Below are positions 42,040 to 51,725 of a stretch of DNA of 64,000 nt, piece after piece (the stretch's first letter is position 1; each line of letters starts with the position of its first letter). The position numbers and the translations under genes are program-made. Location of the stretch: positions 1 to 64,000 of the forward strand of contig ONBH01000004.1 of the NCBI GenBank assembly GCA_900316005.1. The letters run 5' to 3'. A model generated the notes under the pieces. That model saw nothing but the letters and a program-made list of their open reading frames with translations. It did no database searches and had not been told where the DNA came from. Origin of the DNA: an uncultured Bacteroidales bacterium (GTDB taxonomy: Bacteria; Bacteroidota; Bacteroidia; Bacteroidales; Paludibacteraceae).

Positions 42040-42072
42040 GCAAAAGTACAACAATTATTTGATATACGCAAA
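42040..42072 (-). promoter_or_regulatory. Promoter of tmRNA
   Basis: Minus-strand TTTG (42069-42072) and TACTTTTGC (42040-42048), gap 20 nt. It lies about 145 nt upstream of the mature tmRNA 5' end. Confidence 0.8.
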
Positions 42073-42077
42073 TTTTT

Positions 42078-42110
42078 TTTGCATATTTCGAAAAAAAAGT
42101 GTATCTTTGC
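42078..42110 (+). promoter_or_regulatory. Promoter of the aldo/keto reductase operon
   Basis: TTTG 42078-42081 and TATCTTTGC 42102-42110, gap 20 nt. Divergent from the tmRNA promoter, with 5 nt between the two -33 elements. Confidence 0.8.
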
Positions 42111-42150
42111 AGCCAATTAGACAATAATAACGCGTAAATAACACAAAATC

Positions 42151-43107
42151 ATGGCAACACCTGCTCCCTATCGGGCTTCCGAGGAACGCTATGCGAACCT
42201 CCCGTCCTTCTACAACCGCTGCGGACGTAGCGGCATTCTGCTGCCCAAGATCAGTCTCGGTTTCTGGCATAACTTCGGCGACGATGCGCCTTTCGAGCGC
42301 AGCCGTGCCATCACGCGTCATGCCTTCGACAACGGCATCACGCATTTTGATTTCGCCAATAACTACGGCGTACCTTTCGGTAGTGCCGAACGCACCTTCG
42401 GTCGCCTCATGGACGAGGATTTCCGTCCCTACCGCGACGAACTGTTCATCTCTACCAAGGCCGGCTACGACATGTGGCCGGGCGTCTATGGCGAGTGGGG
42501 TAGTCGTAAGTACCTGATGGCCAGCCTCGACCAGTCGCTGAGCCGCATGCACCTCGACTACGTGGACCTGTTCTACTCCCACCGCTTCGACCCTAATACG
42601 CCCGTGGAGGAGACGCTGCAAGCCCTCGTGGACATCGTGCGGCAGGGCAAGGCGCTCTATGTGGGTATCTCCAACTGGCCGCTCGAACCGCTGCGCAGAG
42701 CCGTACCATACCTCCGCGAACACGACGTACCCCTGCTTATCTATCAGGGCAAACTCAATCTGCTCAACCGCGAACCCATCGAGACAGGCATCTTGGATTT
42801 CTGCCGCGAACAGGGCATCGGCTTCATCGCCTATTCGCCTTTGGCACAAGGCCTCCTGACCGACCGTTACCTCGACGGCATCCCCTCCGACTCGCGCATG
42901 GCCAAGGAGCATTTCCTCCGTTCCGAACGCCGCACGCCTGAGTTGTTAGACTACCTCCGTCAACTCCAAGACGAAGCGCAGACATCCGGACGCACTATTG
43001 CCCAACAGGCACTGCGCTGGGTGCTGGAACAGGCGGGTGTGACATCGGTACTGGTTGGTGCCAGCAGTGTGCAACAACTGACTGATAACCTCCACGCGGT
43101 CATATAA
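42151..43107 (+). CDS. Aldo/keto reductase (YghZ/Kv-beta-like)
   Basis: 318 residues, NADPH-dependent TIM-barrel reductase. The catalytic tetrad is visible: Asp and Tyr in HFDFANNYG, Lys in ISTKAGYDMW, His in FYSHRFD. GKALYVGISNW and the C-terminal NADP-binding VTSVLVGASSVQQL are typical of L-glyceraldehyde-3-phosphate reductase relatives. The substrate is unknown; methylglyoxal-type aldehydes are possible. It starts an operon-like run with the MATE exporter 4 nt downstream. Confidence 0.9.
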   Translation: MATPAPYRASEERYANLPSFYNRCGRSGILLPKISLGFWHNFGDDAPFERSRAITRHAFDNGITHFDFANNYGVPFGSAERTFGRLMDEDFRPYRDELFISTKAGYDMWPGVYGEWGSRKYLMASLDQSLSRMHLDYVDLFYSHRFDPNTPVEETLQALVDIVRQGKALYVGISNWPLEPLRRAVPYLREHDVPLLIYQGKLNLLNREPIETGILDFCREQGIGFIAYSPLAQGLLTDRYLDGIPSDSRMAKEHFLRSERRTPELLDYLRQLQDEAQTSGRTIAQQALRWVLEQAGVTSVLVGASSVQQLTDNLHAVI

Positions 43108-43111
43108 AGGC

Positions 43112-44482
43112 ATGGCGTACTCGTTTCAAGCATATTTGCCGTATTACCGGCGCAACCTACGGCTGGCTTTTCCGGTGATGCTCACGCAGTTAGGTGCTGC
43201 CTTAGTGGGGCTCTTTGACAGTATCATGGTGGGCCATTACGGTACGGCGGACCTGGCGGCGGTGAGTTTCTCCAACGCGCTGTTTTTTACTGTCATGGTC
43301 TTTGCCATGGGGGCGCTGATGGCTGTCACACCCTTGGTAGGTTATGCGGTAGGTGCCTGTGAGAGCAAGGAACATATATCCGGTCTGCTGGCTAATGGTT
43401 TGATCTTTACGTTGCTCGTAGCCATTCTGGCGCTGGTGCTGTTGGTGCCCTGTATCCCCTTGTTGCACCGCTTCGGGCAGGAAGAGGAGGTGGTCATTGC
43501 CGCCCGGCCGTATTTCACGCTCATCGTGCTATCGATAGTGCCGTTTCTCTTCTTCTGCCTCTGCAAGCAGTTTCTGGAGGGACTCGGCAACACCACCGTT
43601 GCTATGGTCATCACGGTGGCGTGCAATCTACTGAATATCCTGCTCAACTACGTCTTTATCTTTGGTCATTGGGGTATACGCCCGATGGGAGCCGAGGGAG
43701 CAGGATTGGCGACGCTGATAGCCCGCACGCTGACGGCGGTTTGTTTTGTGGTCGTCATCCTCATACGCCGTGACTGGAGGCTGTATCTGACCCTTATTCA
43801 GCGCCGTATGTTCCGTTGGCAAGAGATACGCCAATTCATTCGTATCGGCGTGCCGATAGGTTTTCAGTCGTTTGTGGAGGCTTTTCTCTTCACGGCTTCG
43901 TTTGTTATCATCGGTTGGATTAGCAAGGAATCGCTTGCTGCGCACCATATAGCCAATCAGATGGCGGATATGACCTTCATGCTGGCTATGGGTATCGGTT
44001 CGGCCACGACCATCCGCGTATCGCACCAATTGGGCAAAGGTGACCTGCCGGCGGTCCGTATGGCTTCGCGCGCCTCGGTGCACCTGTGCTTGATGATGAA
44101 TACCATAGGTGCACTGGTGATGATTACGCTGCGTAATTATCTGCCTTATGTCTTCACTTCCGACCCCGAGGTGATATCTATTGCCAGTACGCTGATACTG
44201 ATAGCCGGTCTGCTGCAGTATGCCGACGGGCTGCAGTGTATCGGCGGTGCGATGTTGCGCGGTATTCAGGATGTACGCGTGCCTATGCGTATAGCCTATA
44301 TAGCCTATCTTGTGGTGGCGCTGCCGTTGGGTATCGTGCTGACCTTCCCCATGGGCCTCGGGGCGAAGGGGATGTGGATAGCCTTCGTCATCGGTCTGGC
44401 TATCCCGGCTGTATGTTTCCATATCCGTTTTCAGCGTCAAATGGGGCGGTTAGAGGCACAAGCCATGACGCAAAAATCATAG
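43112..44482 (+). CDS. MATE-family multidrug/cation exporter
   Basis: 456 residues with about 12 membrane segments. MATE features are the paired start LAFPVMLTQLGAALVGLFDSIMVGHYGTADLAAVSFSNAL and the second-half repeat beginning IGVPIGFQSFVEAFLF. These proteins export cationic drugs or metabolites using Na+ or H+. The substrate cannot be told. It is tightly spaced after the reductase gene. Confidence 0.92.
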   Translation: MAYSFQAYLPYYRRNLRLAFPVMLTQLGAALVGLFDSIMVGHYGTADLAAVSFSNALFFTVMVFAMGALMAVTPLVGYAVGACESKEHISGLLANGLIFTLLVAILALVLLVPCIPLLHRFGQEEEVVIAARPYFTLIVLSIVPFLFFCLCKQFLEGLGNTTVAMVITVACNLLNILLNYVFIFGHWGIRPMGAEGAGLATLIARTLTAVCFVVVILIRRDWRLYLTLIQRRMFRWQEIRQFIRIGVPIGFQSFVEAFLFTASFVIIGWISKESLAAHHIANQMADMTFMLAMGIGSATTIRVSHQLGKGDLPAVRMASRASVHLCLMMNTIGALVMITLRNYLPYVFTSDPEVISIASTLILIAGLLQYADGLQCIGGAMLRGIQDVRVPMRIAYIAYLVVALPLGIVLTFPMGLGAKGMWIAFVIGLAIPAVCFHIRFQRQMGRLEAQAMTQKS

Positions 44483-44505
44483 TATTAATCGAAAAAAATG
44501 ATTAT

Positions 44506-45441
44506 ATGAAAATGCAAAAACTGTTTTTTACCATGCTTCTCTTTGGGGCTACTATGCTGCCCGCACGTGCTTCTGTCACCTTGGATCCCGACCTGCAGGC
44601 TGCATTGCCTAATGGTGAGTTTTTCTTGCCTGCTCCGCCCGAAGTCGGTTCACTCGTATGGCAGGATGATTCCATCAAGTTTTACCAATATAAGGAGGCT
44701 GCCCGTGCTTACGATAGCATCCGCAACGAGCGTTGGGACTCGGTCTGGGCTATTATGAACGAGCCCTACTATTTCGCCCTCTACCGCGTATCGGCGGATA
44801 GTGTGATGAATGCACCCTTTATCACCAATGTGAGTTGGACGCGTAGCGCGCAGGGCAGATATACCGTGACCTACACCCGTAATACCACGGATTTCCCCTA
44901 TATGAACGCGCTGCAGGAGTTGTGCGAAGAGATGAAGTCGGCGAATACCTCGCAGCTCTGGCGTACGCGTCCGCGGCCGTATTATTATTTCGGTGAGTGG
45001 TACAAAGGCACTCACTATCCCGTCAATCGCAACGATGCTACTTCGTACCCCTCCGGTCACGGCTATTTTAGTGGATTGTTTGGCATGTGTCTGCTGTATA
45101 TTGATCCTGATAACGCGTTGGCTATCAAGCAGATGATGGACGAATGGGTTAACTGTCGCCTGCTCTTGGGTGCGCATTGGAATACCGATATCGCAGCGGG
45201 TAAGACCTTGGGTGCTATCGCTTTTGCTATTGCCATGAACTACGACCAATTCCGTGACTTGGTCATAGCGGCGAAGAATGAGTTGGCAGCCTATCGTGCG
45301 CGTCAGATACCCACCGGTACGAACCAATCTGCAAAAATCCCTGATTTATCCGATAAAAAACAGCTTGTCAACGGTCAGCTTTATATCATCCGTGACGGTG
45401 TCACCTATACCGCGCAGGGAGCGACTGTAATGATGGAATGA
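44506..45441 (+). CDS. PAP2-family acid phosphatase (class A-like), secreted
   Basis: 311 residues from the ATG at 44506; the frame is open further upstream, but only inside the MATE gene. Signal peptide MKMQKLFFTMLLFGATMLPARA. The phosphatase signature is split as usual: RTRPRPYYYF, YPSGHGYFSGLFG and NCRLLLGAHWNTDIAAG, with the catalytic His in PSGH and GAHW. In the third block the usual Arg-x3-Gly-x-His-x3-Asp spacing is kept. The C-terminus and its TGA (45439-45441) lie inside a repeat array. Confidence 0.88.
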   Translation: MKMQKLFFTMLLFGATMLPARASVTLDPDLQAALPNGEFFLPAPPEVGSLVWQDDSIKFYQYKEAARAYDSIRNERWDSVWAIMNEPYYFALYRVSADSVMNAPFITNVSWTRSAQGRYTVTYTRNTTDFPYMNALQELCEEMKSANTSQLWRTRPRPYYYFGEWYKGTHYPVNRNDATSYPSGHGYFSGLFGMCLLYIDPDNALAIKQMMDEWVNCRLLLGAHWNTDIAAGKTLGAIAFAIAMNYDQFRDLVIAAKNELAAYRARQIPTGTNQSAKIPDLSDKKQLVNGQLYIIRDGVTYTAQGATVMME

Positions 45442-45466
45442 TGGATGGAATGATGGATTGATGGAA
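45431..45466 (+). repeat. Array of TGATGGAA-type 8-mers at the PAP2 stop codon
   Basis: Five imperfect units built on TGATGG run across the stop codon. This is the one clear array with mostly 8-bp rather than 7-bp steps. Confidence 0.65.
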
Positions 45467-45495
45467 TTTTGTACCATAATTAAAGGGAGTAAGCA

Positions 45496-46641
45496 ATGAA
45501 AATTCTGCATACAAGCGATCTGCATATCGGGAAACGCGTGAATGAGTTCTCGATGATAGACGACCAGAAATACATTCTACAGCGGATAGAACATATCGTA
45601 GCGGAAGAACAACCCGATGTGGTGATCATAGCAGGCGATGTATATAACTCCGCAACACCCTCGGCTGAGGCGGTGGTTTTGCTGAGTGATTTTATCACGC
45701 AGCTGCATGCACGTTGTCCGCATGTGGTCATCCTATCCGGCAACCACGACAGCGCCGAGCGTTTGGCATTCGGCTCAGCCATCATGCGCCGTAACGGCGT
45801 GTATTTCTCGCAGCCCTTCAGCCGCGAGCCGCAGAAGCTGACGATACCGGATGTGTACGGCGAGGTTAACATCTACCTGTTGCCGTTTGTGCGTCCGATA
45901 GATGTAAGGTCTGCCTTCAAGGACGCGTTGGAGGACAGCGGTGAGCCGATGGAGCGCTACGACGAGGCTGTCGCCAAGGCAGTAGAAGCCATGAAGCCGG
46001 ATTATTCAGCGCGTAATATTCTGGTAGCCCACCAATATATCCAAGGCGGCGAGCGATGCGAGGGAGAGGAAGTTGTGGGCGGTCTGGACGAGGTGGATGT
46101 GGAGATAGTCCGGCAGTTTGACTATGTGGCATTGGGACACCTGCACCGTCCGCAACACGTGCAGTACAAGCATGTACGCTATTCCGGTTCGCCGCTCAAA
46201 TACTCGTTCTCGGAAGTGCAGAATACCAAAAGCGTCAGCATCATTGAACTGAGCGAGAAAGGCCGGACGACGATACGTGAGAGGGAGTTGGTTCCCCTGC
46301 ATGACTGGGCAGACCTGCGCGGTACATACGATGAGTTGATGTCCGAAGCATTCTATGTCGGCAAGGGATATGAGAACATGTATGTAAGACTGACGCTGAC
46401 GGACGAAGACGAGGTGGTGGACGCGATGAACAAGCTACGGAACGTCTATCCGCTGGCGATGGTGCTACAATACGATAATACGCGCACGCGCCATAACCAA
46501 CAGTGCGTAGAGACCGAGCATATGGAAAACAAATCGCCGCAGGAGTTGGTGTGTGAGTTCTTTGAGAAACAGAACGGCCAGCCGATGAACGAGGCGCAGA
46601 GCGAATTAGTAACGAACCTTATTCAGGCGATTTTTGTATGA
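45496..46641 (+). CDS. sbcD: Exonuclease subunit SbcD
   Basis: 381 residues, Mre11-type metallophosphoesterase. Metal-binding motifs are ILHTSDLHIGK, IIAGDVYNSATPS, ILSGNHDSAERL, VAHQYI and ALGHLHRPQHV. With SbcC it opens hairpins and palindromic DNA ends, which is relevant in a chromosome so rich in hairpin repeats. Its stop overlaps the sbcC ATG (ATGA). Confidence 0.96.
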   Translation: MKILHTSDLHIGKRVNEFSMIDDQKYILQRIEHIVAEEQPDVVIIAGDVYNSATPSAEAVVLLSDFITQLHARCPHVVILSGNHDSAERLAFGSAIMRRNGVYFSQPFSREPQKLTIPDVYGEVNIYLLPFVRPIDVRSAFKDALEDSGEPMERYDEAVAKAVEAMKPDYSARNILVAHQYIQGGERCEGEEVVGGLDEVDVEIVRQFDYVALGHLHRPQHVQYKHVRYSGSPLKYSFSEVQNTKSVSIIELSEKGRTTIRERELVPLHDWADLRGTYDELMSEAFYVGKGYENMYVRLTLTDEDEVVDAMNKLRNVYPLAMVLQYDNTRTRHNQQCVETEHMENKSPQELVCEFFEKQNGQPMNEAQSELVTNLIQAIFV

Positions 46642-49376
46642 GACCTATTCAGTTGACCTTACAATACTTCGGCTCGTATGCCGAAAAGCAGACCATCGAC
46701 TTCAGCCGTTTGGGCACACAGGGTCTGTACCTGATAACCGGCGATACGGGCAGCGGTAAGACGACTATCTTTGATGCCATCCTCTATGCGTTATACGGTT
46801 CGATGAGCGGTGAATATCGCAGCAAGGACACGCACGTGCTGCGTTGCTCGATGGCGCAGCCGACCGACAAAACCGAAGTGACGCTCTGTTTCGACTACGC
46901 GGGCTATCGGTACGAGATATGCCGTTGGATGGACTATGAACGCAAGAAAGAACGCGGCGAAGGCCTGACGGGCGTGTCCGCAGGTGCGCTATTGCTGTGT
47001 CCGGATGGTAAGACGATTAGCAAAACCAAGGAGGTGGACGCGAAGATTCAGGAGGTGTTGGGCATCAGCCGTGACCAGTTCTCGCAGATAGCGATGATAG
47101 CGCAGGGCGATTTTATGAAGCTGCTGATGACAGAGACCCGCGATCGGCTGCCGCTCTTTCGGAAGATATTCAGAACCGAGAACTACAAGATGCTGCAGGA
47201 TAGGGTAACACAGACTTTTTTGGACAGCAAGAAACAGTACGAGGAAACCAAGGTGTCCGTTAGCACCATCATGGGCGGCGTACAATGCGCCGAGGGTTCG
47301 GCACAACAGCCGGCATTGAGGCAGGCGCAAGACATGAAGCAGTTTACCACTATAGCCCGGATGATAGAAATCATCGAGGCTATTCTGGCTGAGGACCAAG
47401 TTGCCATCGCCGAACAGAAACGTCAGCGCGAGGCGCAGGACCTCATCATCAAGCGCTGTAACGAGCAGATTGCCATCATCGGAAGCCATGAGAAAGCCGC
47501 CGAGCAACTGCCTAAAGAACAAGAGAAACTGCAGCATCTCGAGCAAGAAGAGCAACCGGCGAAGGAGAAACAGTTGGCAGTCGCCCGTGAGGCAGAACCG
47601 GAGATAGAACGACTCAATACGCAGGCGACGCAACTGGAAAGTAACATAGGCGATTATGAGGTGTTGGCCGCTTGTCAGCTTCACCTGGTGGAAGCCCAGA
47701 AGACGCTGCAGAGCATAGAAGGTCCGAATGGGACCGAGGCTAAATGTAGGCAGACCTTGCAGATGCTGTTGGACGAACGCGAGAGACTGAATGCCGAGTT
47801 GGCGGCATTGGGCAATCCGGAATCGGAACAGGCGGCTATCCAAGCACAGTTAGACCGGTTAACCCGTTACCAGGCCGATTTGACTGCCTTAGAGAAGAAT
47901 CGAACCTTGCTCCAAAAGGCGCAAGAGGGTTATCAAACACGCAATCATGCTGCCGAGGAAGCGGAGAATGCGTTGAGCCGGAAGACCAGTCTGTTTTACG
48001 CTGCGCAGGCAGGCATCCTGGCAGAAACTATCGTGGAAGGGCAGCCTTGTCCGGTCTGCGGTTCGGTTCACCATCCTGCCAAGGCTAAGAAAACCGAAGG
48101 TGCACCGTCGAAAGAACAACTGGAGGTATTGAAGCAAGATACAGACCGGAAACGCAAAGCCGCTATCGAGCAATCCAACGTCTGCGCCGGCATACTTAAG
48201 ACGATAGAAGCCGAGGAAAACCGCTTGCGGGAAATGGGTTATCGCGCCGATATTGCTGAGCTGAATCAGTTGCCCGAGCAAATCCACGGCTTGCAGAAGC
48301 AACTGGGGGAAGTCACACAGAAGGTAACACGCAAGCAGGCTATCCCCGTTTTGCTGCAGAAGAACACAGAGCGACGTGACAAGGGATTGGCGTACGCGAA
48401 GACCTTGGGTGAAACGAAAGCCAAAGCCCTTGCAGATCGCGATCATGCCGCAGCACAAATCCAAACGCTGCAAGCCCGATGCCGATTTAAGAATGGCGCG
48501 GAAGCCCAAGCGGAGATAACCAAGCTGCGTAAGGAAGCCCAGACCCGCAAGCAAGCTATAGACACCGCACAAAACGCATTGAATACCACCATACAGGCCA
48601 TTGCAACGGTACAGGCAACCATCCGCACGCTGCAGGAGACCCTGAAAACCATCGTTCATATCAACAAAGCCGACGAAGAAGCCCAACGGCAAGCAGCACA
48701 GGATGAGATCAACAACCGCATCGCTCCAATCCTAACCGCCATCGAGGGCCGCATCAGCCAGAACCGGGCAGCCATGGCGAGGTTGGGCAGCAAAGAAAAA
48801 GAGATGAAAGTGATAGAGGATAAGTATCAATGGCTCAAGACACTGAATGACACCCTGACCGGGCAGCTGTCCGGCAAGGAGAAAATCATGCTGGAGACCT
48901 ATATCCTATCCGCCTATTTCGAACGTATCATCCGCAAAGCCAATCTGCGCCTGCTGAAGATGACCAATAACCAATACGAGTTACGCCGCAAGAGAGAGGC
49001 ATCGAATAACGCCCAGCAGAGCGGTCTGGACTTGGATGTGGTGGACCATCATAGCGGCTCGACGCGTACGGTCAAGGGTTTGTCTGGCGGAGAGTCTTTC
49101 ATGGCTTCCCTCTCGCTGGCGCTCGGTCTGAGCGATGAGATACAATCGTCGGCAGGGGGGATCCATCTGGACACGATGTTTGTGGACGAAGGTTTCGGTT
49201 CGCTGGACGAGGATAGCCGTATTCAGGCGCGCAACACCCTGCAGAAACTATCGCAGGATGGCAACCGCTTGATAGGCGTCATATCGCACGTGCCGGAACT
49301 GAAAACCATTGAGAAACAGATTCAGGTGCGCAAGAATCAGAAAGGCATCTCCACCGCCGAAGTGGTTCTGCTGTAG
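46638..49376 (+). CDS. sbcC: Exonuclease subunit SbcC
   Basis: 912 residues, Rad50-type ATPase. Walker A GDTGSGKTT (about 35-43), two long coiled coils, the zinc hook CPVCG (about 470-474), then the signature LSGGESFMASLSLALGLSD and Walker B with FVDEGFGSLDEDS (about 846-858). Together with SbcD it forms the Mre11-Rad50-like complex. Confidence 0.96.
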   Translation: MRPIQLTLQYFGSYAEKQTIDFSRLGTQGLYLITGDTGSGKTTIFDAILYALYGSMSGEYRSKDTHVLRCSMAQPTDKTEVTLCFDYAGYRYEICRWMDYERKKERGEGLTGVSAGALLLCPDGKTISKTKEVDAKIQEVLGISRDQFSQIAMIAQGDFMKLLMTETRDRLPLFRKIFRTENYKMLQDRVTQTFLDSKKQYEETKVSVSTIMGGVQCAEGSAQQPALRQAQDMKQFTTIARMIEIIEAILAEDQVAIAEQKRQREAQDLIIKRCNEQIAIIGSHEKAAEQLPKEQEKLQHLEQEEQPAKEKQLAVAREAEPEIERLNTQATQLESNIGDYEVLAACQLHLVEAQKTLQSIEGPNGTEAKCRQTLQMLLDERERLNAELAALGNPESEQAAIQAQLDRLTRYQADLTALEKNRTLLQKAQEGYQTRNHAAEEAENALSRKTSLFYAAQAGILAETIVEGQPCPVCGSVHHPAKAKKTEGAPSKEQLEVLKQDTDRKRKAAIEQSNVCAGILKTIEAEENRLREMGYRADIAELNQLPEQIHGLQKQLGEVTQKVTRKQAIPVLLQKNTERRDKGLAYAKTLGETKAKALADRDHAAAQIQTLQARCRFKNGAEAQAEITKLRKEAQTRKQAIDTAQNALNTTIQAIATVQATIRTLQETLKTIVHINKADEEAQRQAAQDEINNRIAPILTAIEGRISQNRAAMARLGSKEKEMKVIEDKYQWLKTLNDTLTGQLSGKEKIMLETYILSAYFERIIRKANLRLLKMTNNQYELRRKREASNNAQQSGLDLDVVDHHSGSTRTVKGLSGGESFMASLSLALGLSDEIQSSAGGIHLDTMFVDEGFGSLDEDSRIQARNTLQKLSQDGNRLIGVISHVPELKTIEKQIQVRKNQKGISTAEVVLL

Positions 49377-49400
49377 GGACTGAATTACAAAAAATGTGGG

Positions 49401-49428
49401 TATTCATTGTTAATTATTCATTATTCAT
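49401..49428. repeat. Heptamer array TATTCAT x4
   Basis: Four 7-bp units, one a variant (TGTTAAT), in the gap between sbcC and the glnS promoter. It is the complement of the AATGAAT array at 776-803. Confidence 0.75.
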
Positions 49429-49436
49429 TGAAAAAA

Positions 49437-49469
49437 TTTGCGTATGTGCAATTTTTGTAGTACCTTTGT
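49437..49469 (+). promoter_or_regulatory. Promoter of glnS
   Basis: TTTG 49437-49440 and TACCTTTGT 49461-49469, gap 20 nt; the -33 region reads TTTGCGTATGTGCAAT. Confidence 0.75.
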
Positions 49470-49501
49470 AGGCTAATTTGCAGAAAAAATAAAATAACTA
49501 T

Positions 49502-51217
49502 ATGGAACAAGAAAGAATTGTGGAAACAGGCAAAGAAGAAAGAAGCCTTAATTTCATTGAACAGATCGTGGAGAAAGATCTGGCTGAGGGTAAGAACAAC
49601 GGTAGAATCCAAACCCGTTTCCCGCCGGAACCCAACGGATACCTGCATATCGGCCACGTAAAGGCTATCTGCATGGACTTCGGCATCGCCGAGAAATACA
49701 ACGGCGTCTGCAACCTGCGTTTTGATGACACCAACCCCGTGAAGGAAGATGTGGAGTATGTGGACAGCATCCGCAACGATATCCACTGGTTGGGCTTCCG
49801 CTGGGGACAGATATACTATGCCAGCGACTATTTCCAGCAGCTCTATGATTTGGCCATCCGTTTTATCAAGGAAGGCAAAGCTTATGTTGATGAGCAGACC
49901 GCCGAGCAGATAGCAGCCCAGAAGGGTACTCCTACCGAAGCCGGTGTGGCTTCGCCCTACAGGGACCGCCCGGTGGAGGAGAACCTGCGCTTGTTCCAAG
50001 CCATGCAGAATGGCGAGATTGAAGACGGACGCATGGTGCTGCGCGCCAAGATTGATATGGCTAACCCCAACATGCACTTCCGTGACCCCATCATGTACCG
50101 CATCATCACAACCCACCCGCACCACCGTACGGGGCGTACGTGGAACGTTTATCCGATGTACGATTTTGCACACGGCCAGAGCGACTATTTCGAGGGTGTG
50201 ACGCACAGCATCTGCACGCTGGAGTTCGTGGTGCACCGTCCGCTCTACGACTGGTTCATCGACCAGTTTGCCGACAGCGACTACCGTCCGCATCAGTATG
50301 AGTTCAACCGCCTGAACATCACCTATACCGTTATGTCGAAGCGCAAGATGCTGCAGCTGGTGAAGGAAGGTCTGGTGGCAGGTTGGGATGACCCGCGTAT
50401 GCCGACCGTTTGCGGTCTGCGTCGCCGCGGATACAGCGCCCGCGCTATCCGTGCATTCATCGACAAAATCGGTTACACCAAGGTAGAAGGAATGATTGAT
50501 CTGGGACTGCTGGAGCATACCGTTCGTGAGGACCTGAAGGAAACTGCTCCGCGCGTATGCGCCATCTTCGACCCTGTGAAATTGGTGCTGACCAACTACG
50601 AAGGCGCCGGTGAGACCATCGTGGCTGAGAATATCGATGGCAAACCCGAACTTGGCACGCGTGAGATGCCCTTCGGACGCGAGTTGTATATCGAGCGCGG
50701 CGACTTCCAGGAAGAGGGCGACAAGAACTTCTATCGCCTCAGTCCCGGCGGGCGTGAGGTGCGCCTGAAAGCAGCGTATATCATCCAGGCTACGGGTTGC
50801 GATAAGGACGCCGATGGTCGGGTAACGACCGTCTATGCCACCTACGACCCGCAGTCGAAATCGGGCACCGAGGGCGGTAACCGCAAGACCAAATCGACCA
50901 TCAACTGGGTGGCATGCGACGCCTGCATCGAGGCTGAGGCTCGTCTGTACGACCGCCTCTTTGCCGTTGAGAACCCGTCGGCAGAGGAGGGGGACTTCCG
51001 CGAACTGCTCAACCCCGACAGCCTGCATGTGGTGACCTGCAAGGTAGAGCAAGCCCTGAAGAAAGAGATGCAACCCCTGCCCGTCAACGATGGTGTGGCC
51101 GAACAGCATCACTATCAGTTCCTCAAACAGGGCTATTTTGTCGTGGACCCCGATACAACCAGCGACAAACTGGTGTTCAACCGCACGGCTTCGCTCAAGG
51201 ATAATTGGCAGAAATAG
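49502..51217 (+). CDS. glnS: Glutamine--tRNA ligase
   Basis: 571 residues. Class I synthetase with RFPPEPNGYLHIGHVKAI (HIGH at about 47-50) and MSKRKM (near 278) in place of KMSKS. The GlnRS-type anticodon-binding beta-barrels follow. Gln-specific features such as RFDDTNPVKEDVEYVDSI and DWGLDP-like WLGFRWG are present, distinguishing it from GluRS. Its TAG directly precedes a short heptamer array. Confidence 0.95.
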   Translation: MEQERIVETGKEERSLNFIEQIVEKDLAEGKNNGRIQTRFPPEPNGYLHIGHVKAICMDFGIAEKYNGVCNLRFDDTNPVKEDVEYVDSIRNDIHWLGFRWGQIYYASDYFQQLYDLAIRFIKEGKAYVDEQTAEQIAAQKGTPTEAGVASPYRDRPVEENLRLFQAMQNGEIEDGRMVLRAKIDMANPNMHFRDPIMYRIITTHPHHRTGRTWNVYPMYDFAHGQSDYFEGVTHSICTLEFVVHRPLYDWFIDQFADSDYRPHQYEFNRLNITYTVMSKRKMLQLVKEGLVAGWDDPRMPTVCGLRRRGYSARAIRAFIDKIGYTKVEGMIDLGLLEHTVREDLKETAPRVCAIFDPVKLVLTNYEGAGETIVAENIDGKPELGTREMPFGRELYIERGDFQEEGDKNFYRLSPGGREVRLKAAYIIQATGCDKDADGRVTTVYATYDPQSKSGTEGGNRKTKSTINWVACDACIEAEARLYDRLFAVENPSAEEGDFRELLNPDSLHVVTCKVEQALKKEMQPLPVNDGVAEQHHYQFLKQGYFVVDPDTTSDKLVFNRTASLKDNWQK

Positions 51218-51238
51218 TTGATAGTTAAGAATTGAGAG
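51218..51238 (+). repeat. Short heptamer run providing a TTG start
   Basis: TTGATAG, TTAAGAA and TTGAGAG in register directly after the glnS stop. The third unit holds the TTG start of the next gene. Confidence 0.55.
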
Positions 51239-51663
51239 AAGAGTTAAAGACGCGCATAGACGGTGATAAGAGTCAGGTCTTCTGTATCTGGCGCCACCGT
51301 TGGGTACGACTGACCCCCGAAGAATGGGTACGACAGCAATTCCTTCATCATCTGGTGGAGGAACTTGCTTACCCCTCCGGCCGAATAGGTGTGGAGGTGG
51401 CTATTCATGTAGGCGATGTGTCCAAACGCTGCGATGCCATCGTGTATGACGCATACATGAGGCCCTGGATGCTGCTGGAATTTAAGGCGGAATCGGTGGC
51501 GCTGACCCAGCGTACGCTGGACCAGGCAGCCGTCTATAACCGCAAACTCAAAGCACCCTATCTAATTCTCAGTAATGGCCCTAAAACCATAGCCGCCTGC
51601 GTGACGGAGAACCGAATCGAGTTCCTCAACGAGTTACCTCACTACTCCGTTCCCGGTTCTTGA
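51232..51663 (+). CDS. Type I restriction HsdR N-terminal-like (HSDR_N_2) nuclease-fold protein
   Basis: 143 residues, TTG start. A stand-alone PD-(D/E)xK domain of the kind found at the start of type I restriction R subunits: acidic E-rich helix (EWVRQQFLHHLVEEL), CDAIVYD and LLEFKAE supply the Asp and Glu-x-Lys of the active site. No helicase, specificity or methylase subunit is nearby, and similar stand-alone proteins are common in Bacteroidota next to housekeeping genes, so restriction is not implied. The true role is unknown. Confidence 0.78.
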   Translation: MREELKTRIDGDKSQVFCIWRHRWVRLTPEEWVRQQFLHHLVEELAYPSGRIGVEVAIHVGDVSKRCDAIVYDAYMRPWMLLEFKAESVALTQRTLDQAAVYNRKLKAPYLILSNGPKTIAACVTENRIEFLNELPHYSVPGS

Positions 51664-51676
51664 GCGACAAAAAAGA

Positions 51677-51704
51677 TATTCATTATTCATTAATCATTAT
51701 TCAT
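51677..51704. repeat. Heptamer array TATTCAT x4 before phoH
   Basis: Four units in register (one TAATCAT), 22 nt upstream of the phoH ATG. Confidence 0.75.
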
Positions 51705-51725
51705 TACTATCGCCAACGACAAAAC

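Noticed and set aside
51232-51663. A type I restriction system.
   Set aside because: Only the nuclease-like N-terminal domain is present, with no helicase, specificity or methylase genes around it.
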